Source: Butyricicoccus sp. (GTDB taxonomy: Bacteria; Bacillota; Clostridia; Oscillospirales; Butyricicoccaceae). Taken from it: a stretch of 6,803 bases of DNA. A program made the translations under genes and the position numbers. The notes beneath the pieces are model-generated. The model saw only the letters and a list, made by a program, of their open reading frames with translations. It ran no database searches and had not been told where the DNA came from. Positions 1-6,260 of the stretch are shown here, piece by piece. Positions within the stretch are counted from its first letter, which is position 1. Every line of letters begins with the position of its first letter. The DNA is taken from positions 1-6,803 of the forward strand of contig JAUMSA010000181.1 of NCBI GenBank assembly GCA_031293105.1, read 5' to 3'.

Positions 1-285
1 CGCCGGGGGAGCGCCCACCCGGTCGCCCAGGATGTAGGCGACATCGCTGGCCGGACGCGGAATGACATGCACCGCAATCAGTTCGCCGACCCGTTCGGCC
101 GCCGCAGCGCCCGCATCGGTCGCGGCCTTGACCGCGCCAACATCGCCTTCCACCATCACGGTGACCAAGCCGCCGCCGACCTGCGTTTTACTCAGCAGGG
201 TGACATTCGCCGCTTTGAGCATGGCGTCGGCCGCTTCGATGGAACCGATCAGACCGCGCGTTTCGATCATACCCAGAGCATTCAT
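1..285 (-). CDS. eutM: EutM-type microcompartment shell protein (single BMC domain), 3' end cut by window
   Basis: Forms hexamers that tile the facets of the ethanolamine-utilisation microcompartment; the central pore is thought to pass small substrates. The 95 visible codons begin MNALGMIETRGLIGSIEAAD and run to the window edge without a stop. They cover essentially the whole BMC fold: the opening GMIETRG strand, the pore-loop region QVGGGL (about residues 36-41), GDVGAVKAATDAG, and the closing VHVIPRP segment (about 73-79). EutM proteins are about 95-100 residues, so only a short tail is missing. The ATG at 285 is preceded by GGAGG with a 7-nt spacer, which fixes the start. It is last in transcription order here, 50 nt after eutL, behind a stem-loop. 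The match to EutM is close, but some Firmicutes call this gene eutK or carry several paralogues, so the exact paralogue name is less certain than the family. Confidence 0.93.
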   Translation of the reverse strand, partial: MNALGMIETRGLIGSIEAADAMLKAANVTLLSKTQVGGGLVTVMVEGDVGAVKAATDAGAAAAERVGELIAVHVIPRPASDVAYILGDRVGAPPA

Positions 286-304
286 GGTAATCCCTCCATT
301 TCAA

Positions 305-326
305 TGCGGAAATGCCCGTTCCCGCA
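305..326 (-). other. Stem-loop between eutL and eutM, no U-tract
   Basis: On the minus-strand transcript TGCGGGAA pairs with TTTCCGCA (8 bp including one G-U), closing a six-base loop CGGGCA. It starts 9 nt after the eutL stop and ends 7 nt before the eutM Shine-Dalgarno (291-297). No run of T follows, so it is not an intrinsic terminator. By inference it could shield the eutM 5' end after RNA processing, or block decay from downstream, which would help make more shell protein than enzyme. It could also be chance pairing. Confidence 0.5.
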
Positions 327-335
327 GACAGGGGA

Positions 336-989
336 TTATTCGACTCTCGGGTTGTCGGCTACAAATTCGATTGCAGAGGCGAAGGCTTCGCAAGCCGATT
401 TGCAGGCCGACTGGCTGCCGGTGAGCAGCGCGCCGCCGAAGTTGGTTTCCGACGGGGGCGCATACAGAACGCACATCTTGACGTCCGCTGCCTTGAGCGC
501 TGCATCCACGCCATACATGGCTTCCAGCGGGGGCGCGATCAGGTACGCCAGCGCTTCGCCCTCCTGGATGCCGGCGCCTTCGGACAGGTACGAGCCGGTA
601 CGGGAGATGCACTGTGCATAATAGACGATCGAGTCATCCTCGTTGGCCGAGATGAAGTACGCAACATTTTCGACCATATCTACTGCGGCCTGCAAGCCGG
701 CCTTGACTTCGGCCGGGTTGGGGCCAGCCAGGATGCCGATGAATTCACCGGCCAGCTTGGTGTTGGCATTGGCTGCGCCGCCATAGAAGCTCTTGGCATA
801 GACAACCTTGACGTCTGCCTTCTTGGTCGCTTCGTCAACCGCCGTATAACCGACATCATCGCAGTCGGTCGTCAGCAGGGCCAGGGATTTTTGGTCGGGG
901 CTGAGGTTGAGCTGTTTGGCAAGGTCGGGCGATACGTTCGGGATGATCTTCGACGCCAGCACAGTCGCTCTTACGGGGTCTCTTTTCAT
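336..989 (-). CDS. eutL: Microcompartment shell protein EutL (tandem BMC domains)
   Basis: Trimeric pseudohexameric shell protein of the ethanolamine microcompartment. EutL proteins carry two circularly permuted BMC domains and have been crystallised with open and closed central pores, taken to gate passage of larger molecules. The 217 residues match the usual length of about 219. Recognisable blocks are TTDCDDVGY (about 40-48), VDEATKKADVKVVYAKS (51-67), AGPNPAEVKAGL (88-99), CISRTGSYL (127-135), AYLIAPPLEAMYGVDAALK (148-166) and PPSETNFGGALLTGSQSACK (178-197); the two domains are about residues 1-110 and 111-217. The ATG at 989 has GGAGG 8 nt upstream, lying just after the eutC stop, so the two are probably translated from one message. 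EutL from Clostridium perfringens has been reported to bind cobalamin and ethanolamine at the pore; whether this one does cannot be seen here. Confidence 0.96.
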   Translation of the reverse strand: MKRDPVRATVLASKIIPNVSPDLAKQLNLSPDQKSLALLTTDCDDVGYTAVDEATKKADVKVVYAKSFYGGAANANTKLAGEFIGILAGPNPAEVKAGLQAAVDMVENVAYFISANEDDSIVYYAQCISRTGSYLSEGAGIQEGEALAYLIAPPLEAMYGVDAALKAADVKMCVLYAPPSETNFGGALLTGSQSACKSACEAFASAIEFVADNPRVE

Positions 990-1005
990 GTCTATTTCCT
1001 CCCTG

Positions 1006-1896
1006 TTACAGTTTCAGATCGGTACCGCTGGCCTTCTTGTCCAGCATGATTTTGATAATCTCCGCAATATGGGCGCCGGCCTCAGCTGGGATGGTGCCGT
1101 TGCGGTGGATGTTGGAAACCACCGTGCGGCGTGCTTCGGGCATGCCCACGGTTGCGCGGTAGGCGATGTAAGCCGACATGGATTCGGCGGTGATGAGGCC
1201 CGGGCGTTCGCCGATCAGGGTGCAGGTGACCTCGGCGTCCAGCAGTTCGGAGATCTCGTCCATGACGCCAACGCGGCCATATTTGACGAAGAACGGCGTG
1301 CCGACCTCGATGTGGTAGCTTTGCAGGCCCTGCATAATCGCGGGCAGCAGGTCGGCGATGTTGGCCGCCACGGCTGCCGAGGACAGGCCGTCCGCTACGT
1401 AGATCTGGACACGTGGGCTCTTTTTGCATTTCTCCAGGATAGTTTTCCGGGCTTCCTCGTTGAGCTTACGGCCCAGGTCGGGGCGGGTCAGGTAAACATC
1501 CTTGCTGTCGCACTGGGTCTGCACGATGAACAGGCCCATTTGCTTTTCGACGAAATCGTGATCGACGTCGTTAAAGACCGCGTCCTGCGCTGCCGAATGT
1601 GCGGCACGGAATTGCAGCTGCGGGTCGGTTTTATATCGGGCGCCCGCCTTGCCGATGCCCAGACGGCAGGGGGCATGGGCCTTGAGTTCGGCGTAATCCT
1701 CGCCATGGGCCGGGTTCTTGACCAGATACTGGGTCCGGATATCCACTTCGGTTACGTCCGGGATACATCCGTCCTCCACGGCGGTATTTTCACAGCAGAC
1801 GGGTTCGGCTTTGACCGCCGGGGCAGCCGTGCCGCCCGAAAGGTTCATTTCAGAAAGCACCTGCTCGATGATGGCTTTTAAATCCTTCTGATCCAT
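1006..1896 (-). CDS. eutC: Ethanolamine ammonia-lyase small (light) subunit EutC
   Basis: Small subunit of adenosylcobalamin-dependent ethanolamine ammonia-lyase (EC 4.3.1.7), which with EutB converts ethanolamine to acetaldehyde and ammonia inside the microcompartment. Its 296 residues match the usual length of about 295. The conserved body starts near residue 55 and includes YLTRPDLGRKL (135-145), VADGLSSAAV (167-176), EVGTPFFVKYGRVGVMDEI (197-215), LIGERPGL (227-234) and SNIHRNGTIPAEAG (261-274); these line the cobalamin-binding side of the enzyme. Residues 1-18 (MDQKDLKAIIEQVLSEMN) form a predicted amphipathic helix followed by an Ala/Pro/Cys-rich linker to about residue 50. In enterobacterial EutC this N-terminus directs the enzyme into the shell, so the same role is likely here. 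The ATG at 1896 has a strong AGGAGG 10 nt upstream that begins right behind the eutB stop. Confidence 0.97.
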   Translation of the reverse strand: MDQKDLKAIIEQVLSEMNLSGGTAAPAVKAEPVCCENTAVEDGCIPDVTEVDIRTQYLVKNPAHGEDYAELKAHAPCRLGIGKAGARYKTDPQLQFRAAHSAAQDAVFNDVDHDFVEKQMGLFIVQTQCDSKDVYLTRPDLGRKLNEEARKTILEKCKKSPRVQIYVADGLSSAAVAANIADLLPAIMQGLQSYHIEVGTPFFVKYGRVGVMDEISELLDAEVTCTLIGERPGLITAESMSAYIAYRATVGMPEARRTVVSNIHRNGTIPAEAGAHIAEIIKIMLDKKASGTDLKL

Positions 1897-1913
1897 TCAG
1901 TGCGCACCTCCTC

Positions 1914-3284
1914 TTACTTTGCCATAAAGACCGAAGCGTCGCCCGCCTTGGGGGTCAGCTTGCCATTTTCGGAGAAGCCCATCTTCTCCAGCCACTCGTC
2001 GAATTCCTTGATCGGGCGCAGGCCAAAGACCTCACGCAGGGCAGCCGCTTCGTGGAAGCCGGTGCACTGATACATCAGCATGCAGTCGTCGCCCTGGGGC
2101 ACGCCCATGATGTAGTTGCAGCCCGCCGCAACCAGCAGGGTGGCCAGGTTTTCGATGTCGTTCTGGTCGGCCTTCATGTGGTTGGTGTAGCAGGCGTCGC
2201 AGCCCATGGGGACACCGGTCAGCTTGCCCATGAAGTGGTCTTCCAGACCGGCACGGATGACCTGCTTGGAATCATACAGGTATTCCGGACCGATGAAGCC
2301 GACAACCGTGTTGACGAGGAAGGGCTGATAGCGCTTGGCAAAGCCGTAGCAGCGGGCTTCCATGGTGACCTGGTCCCAGCCGTTGTGCGCTTCCGAAGAA
2401 AGCTCGGAGCCTTGGCCGGTTTCAAAGTACATGACGTTCGGGCCGGTGCAGGTGCCCTTGTGCAGCATCATGTCGCGGCCTTCGTCCAGCATGGTAGCGG
2501 TCAGGCCAAAGGCCTCGTTGCCCTTCTGGGAACCGGCGATGGACTGGAACATCAGATCGATCGGGGCGCCGAATTTGTCGGCCGCCTCGGTCTGGGTGGT
2601 CACGTGCGCCAGAACGCAAATCTGGGTGGGAACTTCCCATTTATTTTTAAATTCGTCAAAACTCTTGAGGATACGTGCCACGCTTTCCACCGAGTCATCG
2701 ACCGGGTTCAGGCCAATGACCGCGTCGCCGCAGCCGAGGGACAGGCCTTCCATGACCGACGCCATGATGCCCTTGGGGTCATCGGTGGTGTGGTTGGGCT
2801 GCAAGCGGGAGGAGAAGGTGCCCGGCAGGCCGATGGTCGTATTGCAGTGAGCCGATACGCGCATCTTCTTGGCCGCATAGATGAGGTCGAGGTTGCTCAT
2901 CAGCTTGCAGACCGCGGCAACGATCTCACTGGTCAGGCCGCGGGATGCGCGGCGGATCATCGCGCCGTCGGTGGTTTCGTCGAGCAGCCATTCGCGGAAC
3001 TCGGCGACCGTCATATTTTTGAACTGATTGAAGATGGTTTCGTTGACGGCATCTTGGATGATGCGGGTCACTTCGTCCTGCTCATACGGTACCGCAGGGG
3101 TGTTGCGCAGGTCGTTTAATGTAATGTGGGAGAGGACTACCTTGGCGGCTACGCGCTCCTGCGCGTCTTCCGCAGCAATGCCGGCCAGTTTGTCGCCCGA
3201 CTTTTCCTCGTTGGCCTTTGCCATGACTTCCCGGAGCGACTTAAATTCGTATGTGTGGCCAAAAAGCTTTGTTTTCAGTATCAC
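1914..3284 (-). CDS. eutB: Ethanolamine ammonia-lyase large (heavy) subunit EutB
   Basis: Catalytic TIM-barrel subunit of ethanolamine ammonia-lyase (EC 4.3.1.7). Numbered from the GTG at 3284 (456 residues), the active-site residues known from the enterobacterial enzyme are present: Arg160 and Gln162 in SSRLQPN, Asn193 in VIGLNPVDD, a Glu at 288 in VMYFETGQGSE, and an Asp at 363 in MGCDACYTNH. Other hallmarks are NTTIGLPGTFS, LAHVTTQTEA, GFIGPEYLYDSKQVIRAGLE and AGCNYIMGVPQGDD. Start choice: an in-frame GTG two codons further upstream (3290) would give MNVILKTKLFG, but it lies only 3 nt from GAGAGG. The GTG at 3284 has a 9-nt spacer, and its product MILKTKLFG lines up with the enterobacterial start MKLKTTLFG. 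No ATG start is available. It follows eutA by about 26 nt and precedes eutC by 17 nt. Confidence 0.97.
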   Translation of the reverse strand: MILKTKLFGHTYEFKSLREVMAKANEEKSGDKLAGIAAEDAQERVAAKVVLSHITLNDLRNTPAVPYEQDEVTRIIQDAVNETIFNQFKNMTVAEFREWLLDETTDGAMIRRASRGLTSEIVAAVCKLMSNLDLIYAAKKMRVSAHCNTTIGLPGTFSSRLQPNHTTDDPKGIMASVMEGLSLGCGDAVIGLNPVDDSVESVARILKSFDEFKNKWEVPTQICVLAHVTTQTEAADKFGAPIDLMFQSIAGSQKGNEAFGLTATMLDEGRDMMLHKGTCTGPNVMYFETGQGSELSSEAHNGWDQVTMEARCYGFAKRYQPFLVNTVVGFIGPEYLYDSKQVIRAGLEDHFMGKLTGVPMGCDACYTNHMKADQNDIENLATLLVAAGCNYIMGVPQGDDCMLMYQCTGFHEAAALREVFGLRPIKEFDEWLEKMGFSENGKLTPKAGDASVFMAK

Positions 3285-3290
3285 ATTCAC

Positions 3291-3300
3291 TCACCTCTCG
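3291..3300 (-). promoter_or_regulatory. Ribosome binding site deciding the eutB start
   Basis: The minus strand reads CGAGAGGTGA directly before two in-frame GTG codons. GAGAGG is 3 nt from the first GTG (3288-3290) and 9 nt from the second (3282-3284). Normal spacing of about 5-10 nt favours the second, which also agrees with the family's usual N-terminus. Confidence 0.6.
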
Positions 3301-3310
3301 TTCATGTTTT

Positions 3311-4741
3311 TTAAGAATTGAAGATCAGGGTCTTGATTACGACGGGCACCACATGGCCGCCCGCCAGCGGTTCGCCGATATCGATATAGTCACCGCTGAG
3401 GGTGCGGATGCTGTCAATGCAGATGACATCTTTCTCGTGGCCGATCTTGACGCTCAGCGCATTGCCCAGCACCTTGCCGATATCGTTTTCCACCACCAAA
3501 ATCAAGGGATATGGGGATTCGATCGCCTCCTTTGCGCCTGAAATCACTGCATCGGCCAGGGCCTGGATTTCCGCGAAGCTGGTGCGTCCGCGGCCGGAGA
3601 ATGCAATGGCAATCTGCTCGGGCCGCCCTTCCGGCCGGTACAGTGGGATTTGGGTTCGGATGGAGTCCGAAAGCGTTTCCAGCATCGCTTCGTCCTCCTC
3701 AGCTACCTTCAAAATGGGCACGTTCTTGATCGGCAGTTTGTCCCTGGCATAGGTGATGGTGCTGCCGCTCACTTCGGTCGTGTGCGTTCCCGCACCGACC
3801 ACCGTGGCCCGGATGGTTTCGGCGGCCTGGTACAGTACGACCTGTCCAAACGCCGGATGCTGGCGGATTGCCCGTCCGAGCAATACGCCGATATCGCCGT
3901 AACGGAATACGTCTTCGGTTGCCGGCTGATAAATATAGTCCGCCACACCGCCCGAAAAGGTCACGCCGCGCACGGCGGGCTGGGGCGGGATGGACGTACC
4001 ACCGTTGGTATACAGCCACGGATGCTCGGCATCCTGCGGCTTGAGGAACAGGGCCTGCGCCAGCTGGTCGGCCATGTGCTCGCACACACGGAACAGGGTA
4101 TCCGGGTCGGCGCGGTCGCCGGAAGCGAGCGCGATGCCCCGTTTGCGGGCAAAGTCCTGCAATTTGGGGAAAATCCAGGTGATTTTCCCGTCCTGTATCT
4201 TAATGAGGCGGCCGCCGATATCCAGGCAGCTCACCCCGCGAAGGGTTCCTTTTTCAAAAAGCGCGATGTTGGAGGTGCCGCCGCCGACATCGATGTTGGC
4301 TACCACCGTGCGCTCGTTTTCTGAAATCTGGTCGGTGCCGGCGCCGCGGGCGGAGAGCACGCTTTCCAAATCCGGCCCCGCCGTGGCGACCACGAAATCG
4401 CCCGCCATGTCGGACAGGGCGGCAAGCACCTGGTTGGCATTCTGCTTGCGCGCGGTATCGCCCGTGATGATGACCGCACCGGTCTGCAAATCCGAGGGTT
4501 TCATCCCGGCAGCCGCGTATTGTTCGCGGACAATCCGTTTGACCCCTTCGGCATCGATCTCGGTGGACGAGAGCAGGGGGGTGAAATAGATCGGGCTGCG
4601 GTATACCACGTCCTTTTCGACAATGGAGACCCGCGGCACCGCATAGCTGCCCGCCAGGTTTTCAATGACCAGGCGGCTGAAGACCAACTGGGTCGTCGAG
4701 GTACCGATGTCGATGCCCACGCTTTGGACAATTTCCTGCAT
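3311..4741 (-). CDS. eutA: Ethanolamine ammonia-lyase reactivating factor EutA
   Basis: ATP-dependent reactivase that releases damaged or hydroxylated cobalamin from inactivated EutBC so fresh adenosylcobalamin can bind. The 476-residue protein has the actin/Hsp70-like (ASKHA) ATPase layout: phosphate-1 motif SVGIDIGTSTTQLVF (about 7-21), phosphate-2 motif NIDVGGGTSNIALF (149-162) and adenosine motif GVTFSGGVADYIY (259-271). The conserved EutA tail includes LAGGHVVPVVIKTLIF (459-474). Length agrees with the family (about 465-480). The ATG at 4741 has AGAGAGGTGG upstream with 7 nt from GAGG to the start. It is the first metabolic gene after the eutVW pair and is separated from it by an intrinsic terminator, so its expression and that of the genes after it probably depends on EutV antitermination. 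It ends about 26 nt before eutB. Confidence 0.96.
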   Translation of the reverse strand: MQEIVQSVGIDIGTSTTQLVFSRLVIENLAGSYAVPRVSIVEKDVVYRSPIYFTPLLSSTEIDAEGVKRIVREQYAAAGMKPSDLQTGAVIITGDTARKQNANQVLAALSDMAGDFVVATAGPDLESVLSARGAGTDQISENERTVVANIDVGGGTSNIALFEKGTLRGVSCLDIGGRLIKIQDGKITWIFPKLQDFARKRGIALASGDRADPDTLFRVCEHMADQLAQALFLKPQDAEHPWLYTNGGTSIPPQPAVRGVTFSGGVADYIYQPATEDVFRYGDIGVLLGRAIRQHPAFGQVVLYQAAETIRATVVGAGTHTTEVSGSTITYARDKLPIKNVPILKVAEEDEAMLETLSDSIRTQIPLYRPEGRPEQIAIAFSGRGRTSFAEIQALADAVISGAKEAIESPYPLILVVENDIGKVLGNALSVKIGHEKDVICIDSIRTLSGDYIDIGEPLAGGHVVPVVIKTLIFNS

Positions 4742-4759
4742 AGTTCCACCTCTCTTTGG

Positions 4760-4809
4760 AAAAAAACAAAAGCAGCCCGGGCGCAGGAATCCCCCTGCAT
4801 CCGGACTGC
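4760..4809 (-). terminator. Intrinsic terminator in the eutA leader, likely EutV-controlled
   Basis: On the minus-strand RNA, GCAGTCCGG (4809-4801) pairs with CCGGGCTGC (4780-4772) over 9 bp with one G-U. An inner stem GCAGG/CCTGC with loop GGGATT sits on top across a 2-nt internal bulge. The T-tract TTTTGTTTTTTT (4771-4760) follows at once. This is a textbook intrinsic terminator lying 18 nt before the eutA ATG and inside the operon, where constitutive termination would cut off eutABCLM. EutV is known in Enterococcus to bind leader RNA that overlaps such terminators, including the one upstream of eutA. Confidence 0.88.
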
Positions 4810-4849
4810 GTCGTTCGGCTGATACTGGCCCGGCGCTACGGCGCGCCGG
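4810..4849 (-). promoter_or_regulatory. Candidate EutV (ANTAR) RNA target: stem-loop over the eutW stop plus A-N-N-G segment
   Basis: Minus-strand RNA contains a perfect 7-bp hairpin CCGGCGC / GCGCCGG with six-base loop GCCGUA (4849-4830); the eutW UAG stop falls at its loop/3' stem boundary. Twenty nucleotides later the terminator begins. Between them, AACGAC (4815-4810) abuts the terminator's 5' arm and has the A at position 1 and G at position 4 expected of ANTAR-target hexaloops, but only a weak flanking stem can be drawn. Known EutV targets are two adjacent hairpins with A1/G4 hexaloops, the second competing with the terminator. The position is right; the loop sequence of the first hairpin (G at position 1) departs from the consensus. 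Confidence 0.5.
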
Positions 4850-6257
4850 TCAGGTCCATTATTTCATTTTTAAAATCAAAGGCGACACAGGTGCCTGTGC
4901 TGCCCGACTCAATGGTCAGTTTGCCGCGCAGCTTGTCTTTGACCAGCGACTGCACAATGCTCAGTCCCAGCCGGTCGTTGTCGGCTGCGCCCACCATGAA
5001 GCCGCACCCGTCGTCGATGACCTGGATGCGGGAATAGAGTTCCCCTTGCGTCACAACAATGCGAATCGACCCCTTTTTGCGGTCGGTAAACGCATATTTG
5101 AGCGAGTTTTGCAGCAGTTCGTTGATGACAAGGGCGATTGAGGTGGCAATCTCCGAATCGACCTTGAAATTGTCGCCCTCGAGCGAGATATTCAGGTCGA
5201 AATACTGGGGCGCAAAATAGCGCACCGCGTTGTTTTTGATGTTGACGATGACTTCGCCGATCATGACCTGGTCGATGCCCGACTGGGCGAGCAGTTCGTG
5301 GGTGGCCGCGATCGACAAAATGCGGTTCATACTTTCGTACAAAACCCGTTTGGTCGACGGGTTATCGGTCCGCCGAATCTGCAAACGCAGCAGGCTGGCG
5401 ATGGTTTGCAAATTGTTCTTTACCCGGTGGTGCATCTCTTTGATGGCCACCGATTTTAAAATGAGCTGTTTGGCTTGTTCGCGCTGGAAGGTGATGTCGC
5501 GGATGATGACCGCAAAATCAATCCCGCCCGCTTGGATTTGGATGCGCTTGATGGCCAGGGAATACTGTCCCACCATTACTTCGACGGCCGTATAACCGTC
5601 GGCCGGGTCCATATCCTGCGATTCGTCCACCAGCCGGAAATTTTCGTACTTTTGCCCCAACACATCCTCGACATAGCCGAGTTTGGTGTAGAGCTGCTTG
5701 GCCAGCGCGTTGCGGAAAGTGACGATGCCCTGGTCACTGACAATCAGGAGCGCTTCGTCGATGCACTCGGGCAGCCAACTGGTTTCATCCGACAGATGGG
5801 TAATCATATCGGCCATGTATTGGAAACTTTCCTCGGACAGGTGCAGCCGTTCGCGCACAGCGCACTGTTCGTCCCGCTTTTCGCGGATGAGTACCCCGAT
5901 AACCCGGCTGCCGTTTTTGATGGACTCGACCGATTGGATGACGTGGGTGCTTTCCTGGGTGACGGCTTTCATCTGCTTGGTAGCCACGCCCAGCATAAAG
6001 GTGCGGGCGACCGCCGGTTCATTTTCCGGCTTGGCCAGCAGGCCGACGACCGTCTTCTTGTAGGAAGAGGGCACCCCGTCGGGTTTGGCTTCGGCCACTA
6101 CAATGGCGTCGCCGTCCGGGGTAGGGCAATCGACGAAGATATCGGCATCTTCCAGGTTGGCCAGAGGCTGCAAGACCACGGCCATGCCCTGGATGATGGC
6201 GATTTCTTCTTCAGTTAGGTTGGTGTATTGTTTGCATAATGCGGCGATCTGGTCCAT
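4836..6257 (-). CDS. eutW: Sensor histidine kinase EutW (ethanolamine-responsive, cytosolic)
   Basis: Autophosphorylates in response to ethanolamine and passes phosphate to EutV. The 473 residues show an N-terminal GAF-like sensor region typical of this kinase class (about 1-135), a PAS-like domain (about 155-262, with DEALLIVSDQGIVTFRN), a HisKA_2 dimerisation/phosphoacceptor segment with KEMHHRVKNNLQTIASLL (about 273-290; phosphorylatable His at 276/277), and a HATPase_c domain: N-box VINELLQNSLKYAF (377-390), G1 VIDDGCGF (413-420) and G2 NDRLGLSIVQSLV (427-439). There is no signal peptide or membrane segment, so it should act in the cytosol. This GAF-PAS-HisKA_2-HATPase order is shared with mycobacterial PdtaS, which also partners an ANTAR regulator. 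The start is 3 nt after the eutV stop, so the two are probably translationally coupled. The stop lies inside a regulatory-looking hairpin. Which ligand it senses is inferred from context. Confidence 0.94.
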   Translation of the reverse strand: MDQIAALCKQYTNLTEEEIAIIQGMAVVLQPLANLEDADIFVDCPTPDGDAIVVAEAKPDGVPSSYKKTVVGLLAKPENEPAVARTFMLGVATKQMKAVTQESTHVIQSVESIKNGSRVIGVLIREKRDEQCAVRERLHLSEESFQYMADMITHLSDETSWLPECIDEALLIVSDQGIVTFRNALAKQLYTKLGYVEDVLGQKYENFRLVDESQDMDPADGYTAVEVMVGQYSLAIKRIQIQAGGIDFAVIIRDITFQREQAKQLILKSVAIKEMHHRVKNNLQTIASLLRLQIRRTDNPSTKRVLYESMNRILSIAATHELLAQSGIDQVMIGEVIVNIKNNAVRYFAPQYFDLNISLEGDNFKVDSEIATSIALVINELLQNSLKYAFTDRKKGSIRIVVTQGELYSRIQVIDDGCGFMVGAADNDRLGLSIVQSLVKDKLRGKLTIESGSTGTCVAFDFKNEIMDLTGAP

Positions 6258-6260
6258 AGG

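Noticed and set aside
312..1049. 245-codon plus-strand open frame spanning eutL and its flanks
   Set aside because: It overlaps eutL along its full length, reads through two intergenic gaps with ribosome sites on the other strand, and resembles no protein family.
907..3119. Long plus-strand open frames (for example 907-1881 and 2052-3119) opposite eutC and eutB
   Set aside because: They lie antisense to clearly conserved genes, have low-complexity His/Gly/Val/Asp-rich translations typical of reversed GC-rich coding sequence, and lack family resemblance. They are shadows.
3291..3305. Four-codon minus-strand mini-ORF (ATG AAC GAG AGG TGA) overlapping the eutB ribosome site
   Set aside because: It has no Shine-Dalgarno of its own and arises simply from the eutB Shine-Dalgarno sequence. 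A regulatory leader peptide this short cannot be supported without conservation data.
4841..4848. Palindromic 8-mer GGCGCGCC at the end of eutW as a possible protein-binding site
   Set aside because: It is fully explained as part of the GC-rich stem of the larger hairpin and the Gly-Ala-Pro codons; a lone palindrome in GC-rich DNA is weak evidence.
5475..6218. 247-codon plus-strand open frame opposite eutW
   Set aside because: It is fully antisense to the sensor kinase, whose domains are all intact, and the translation shows no recognisable motif.
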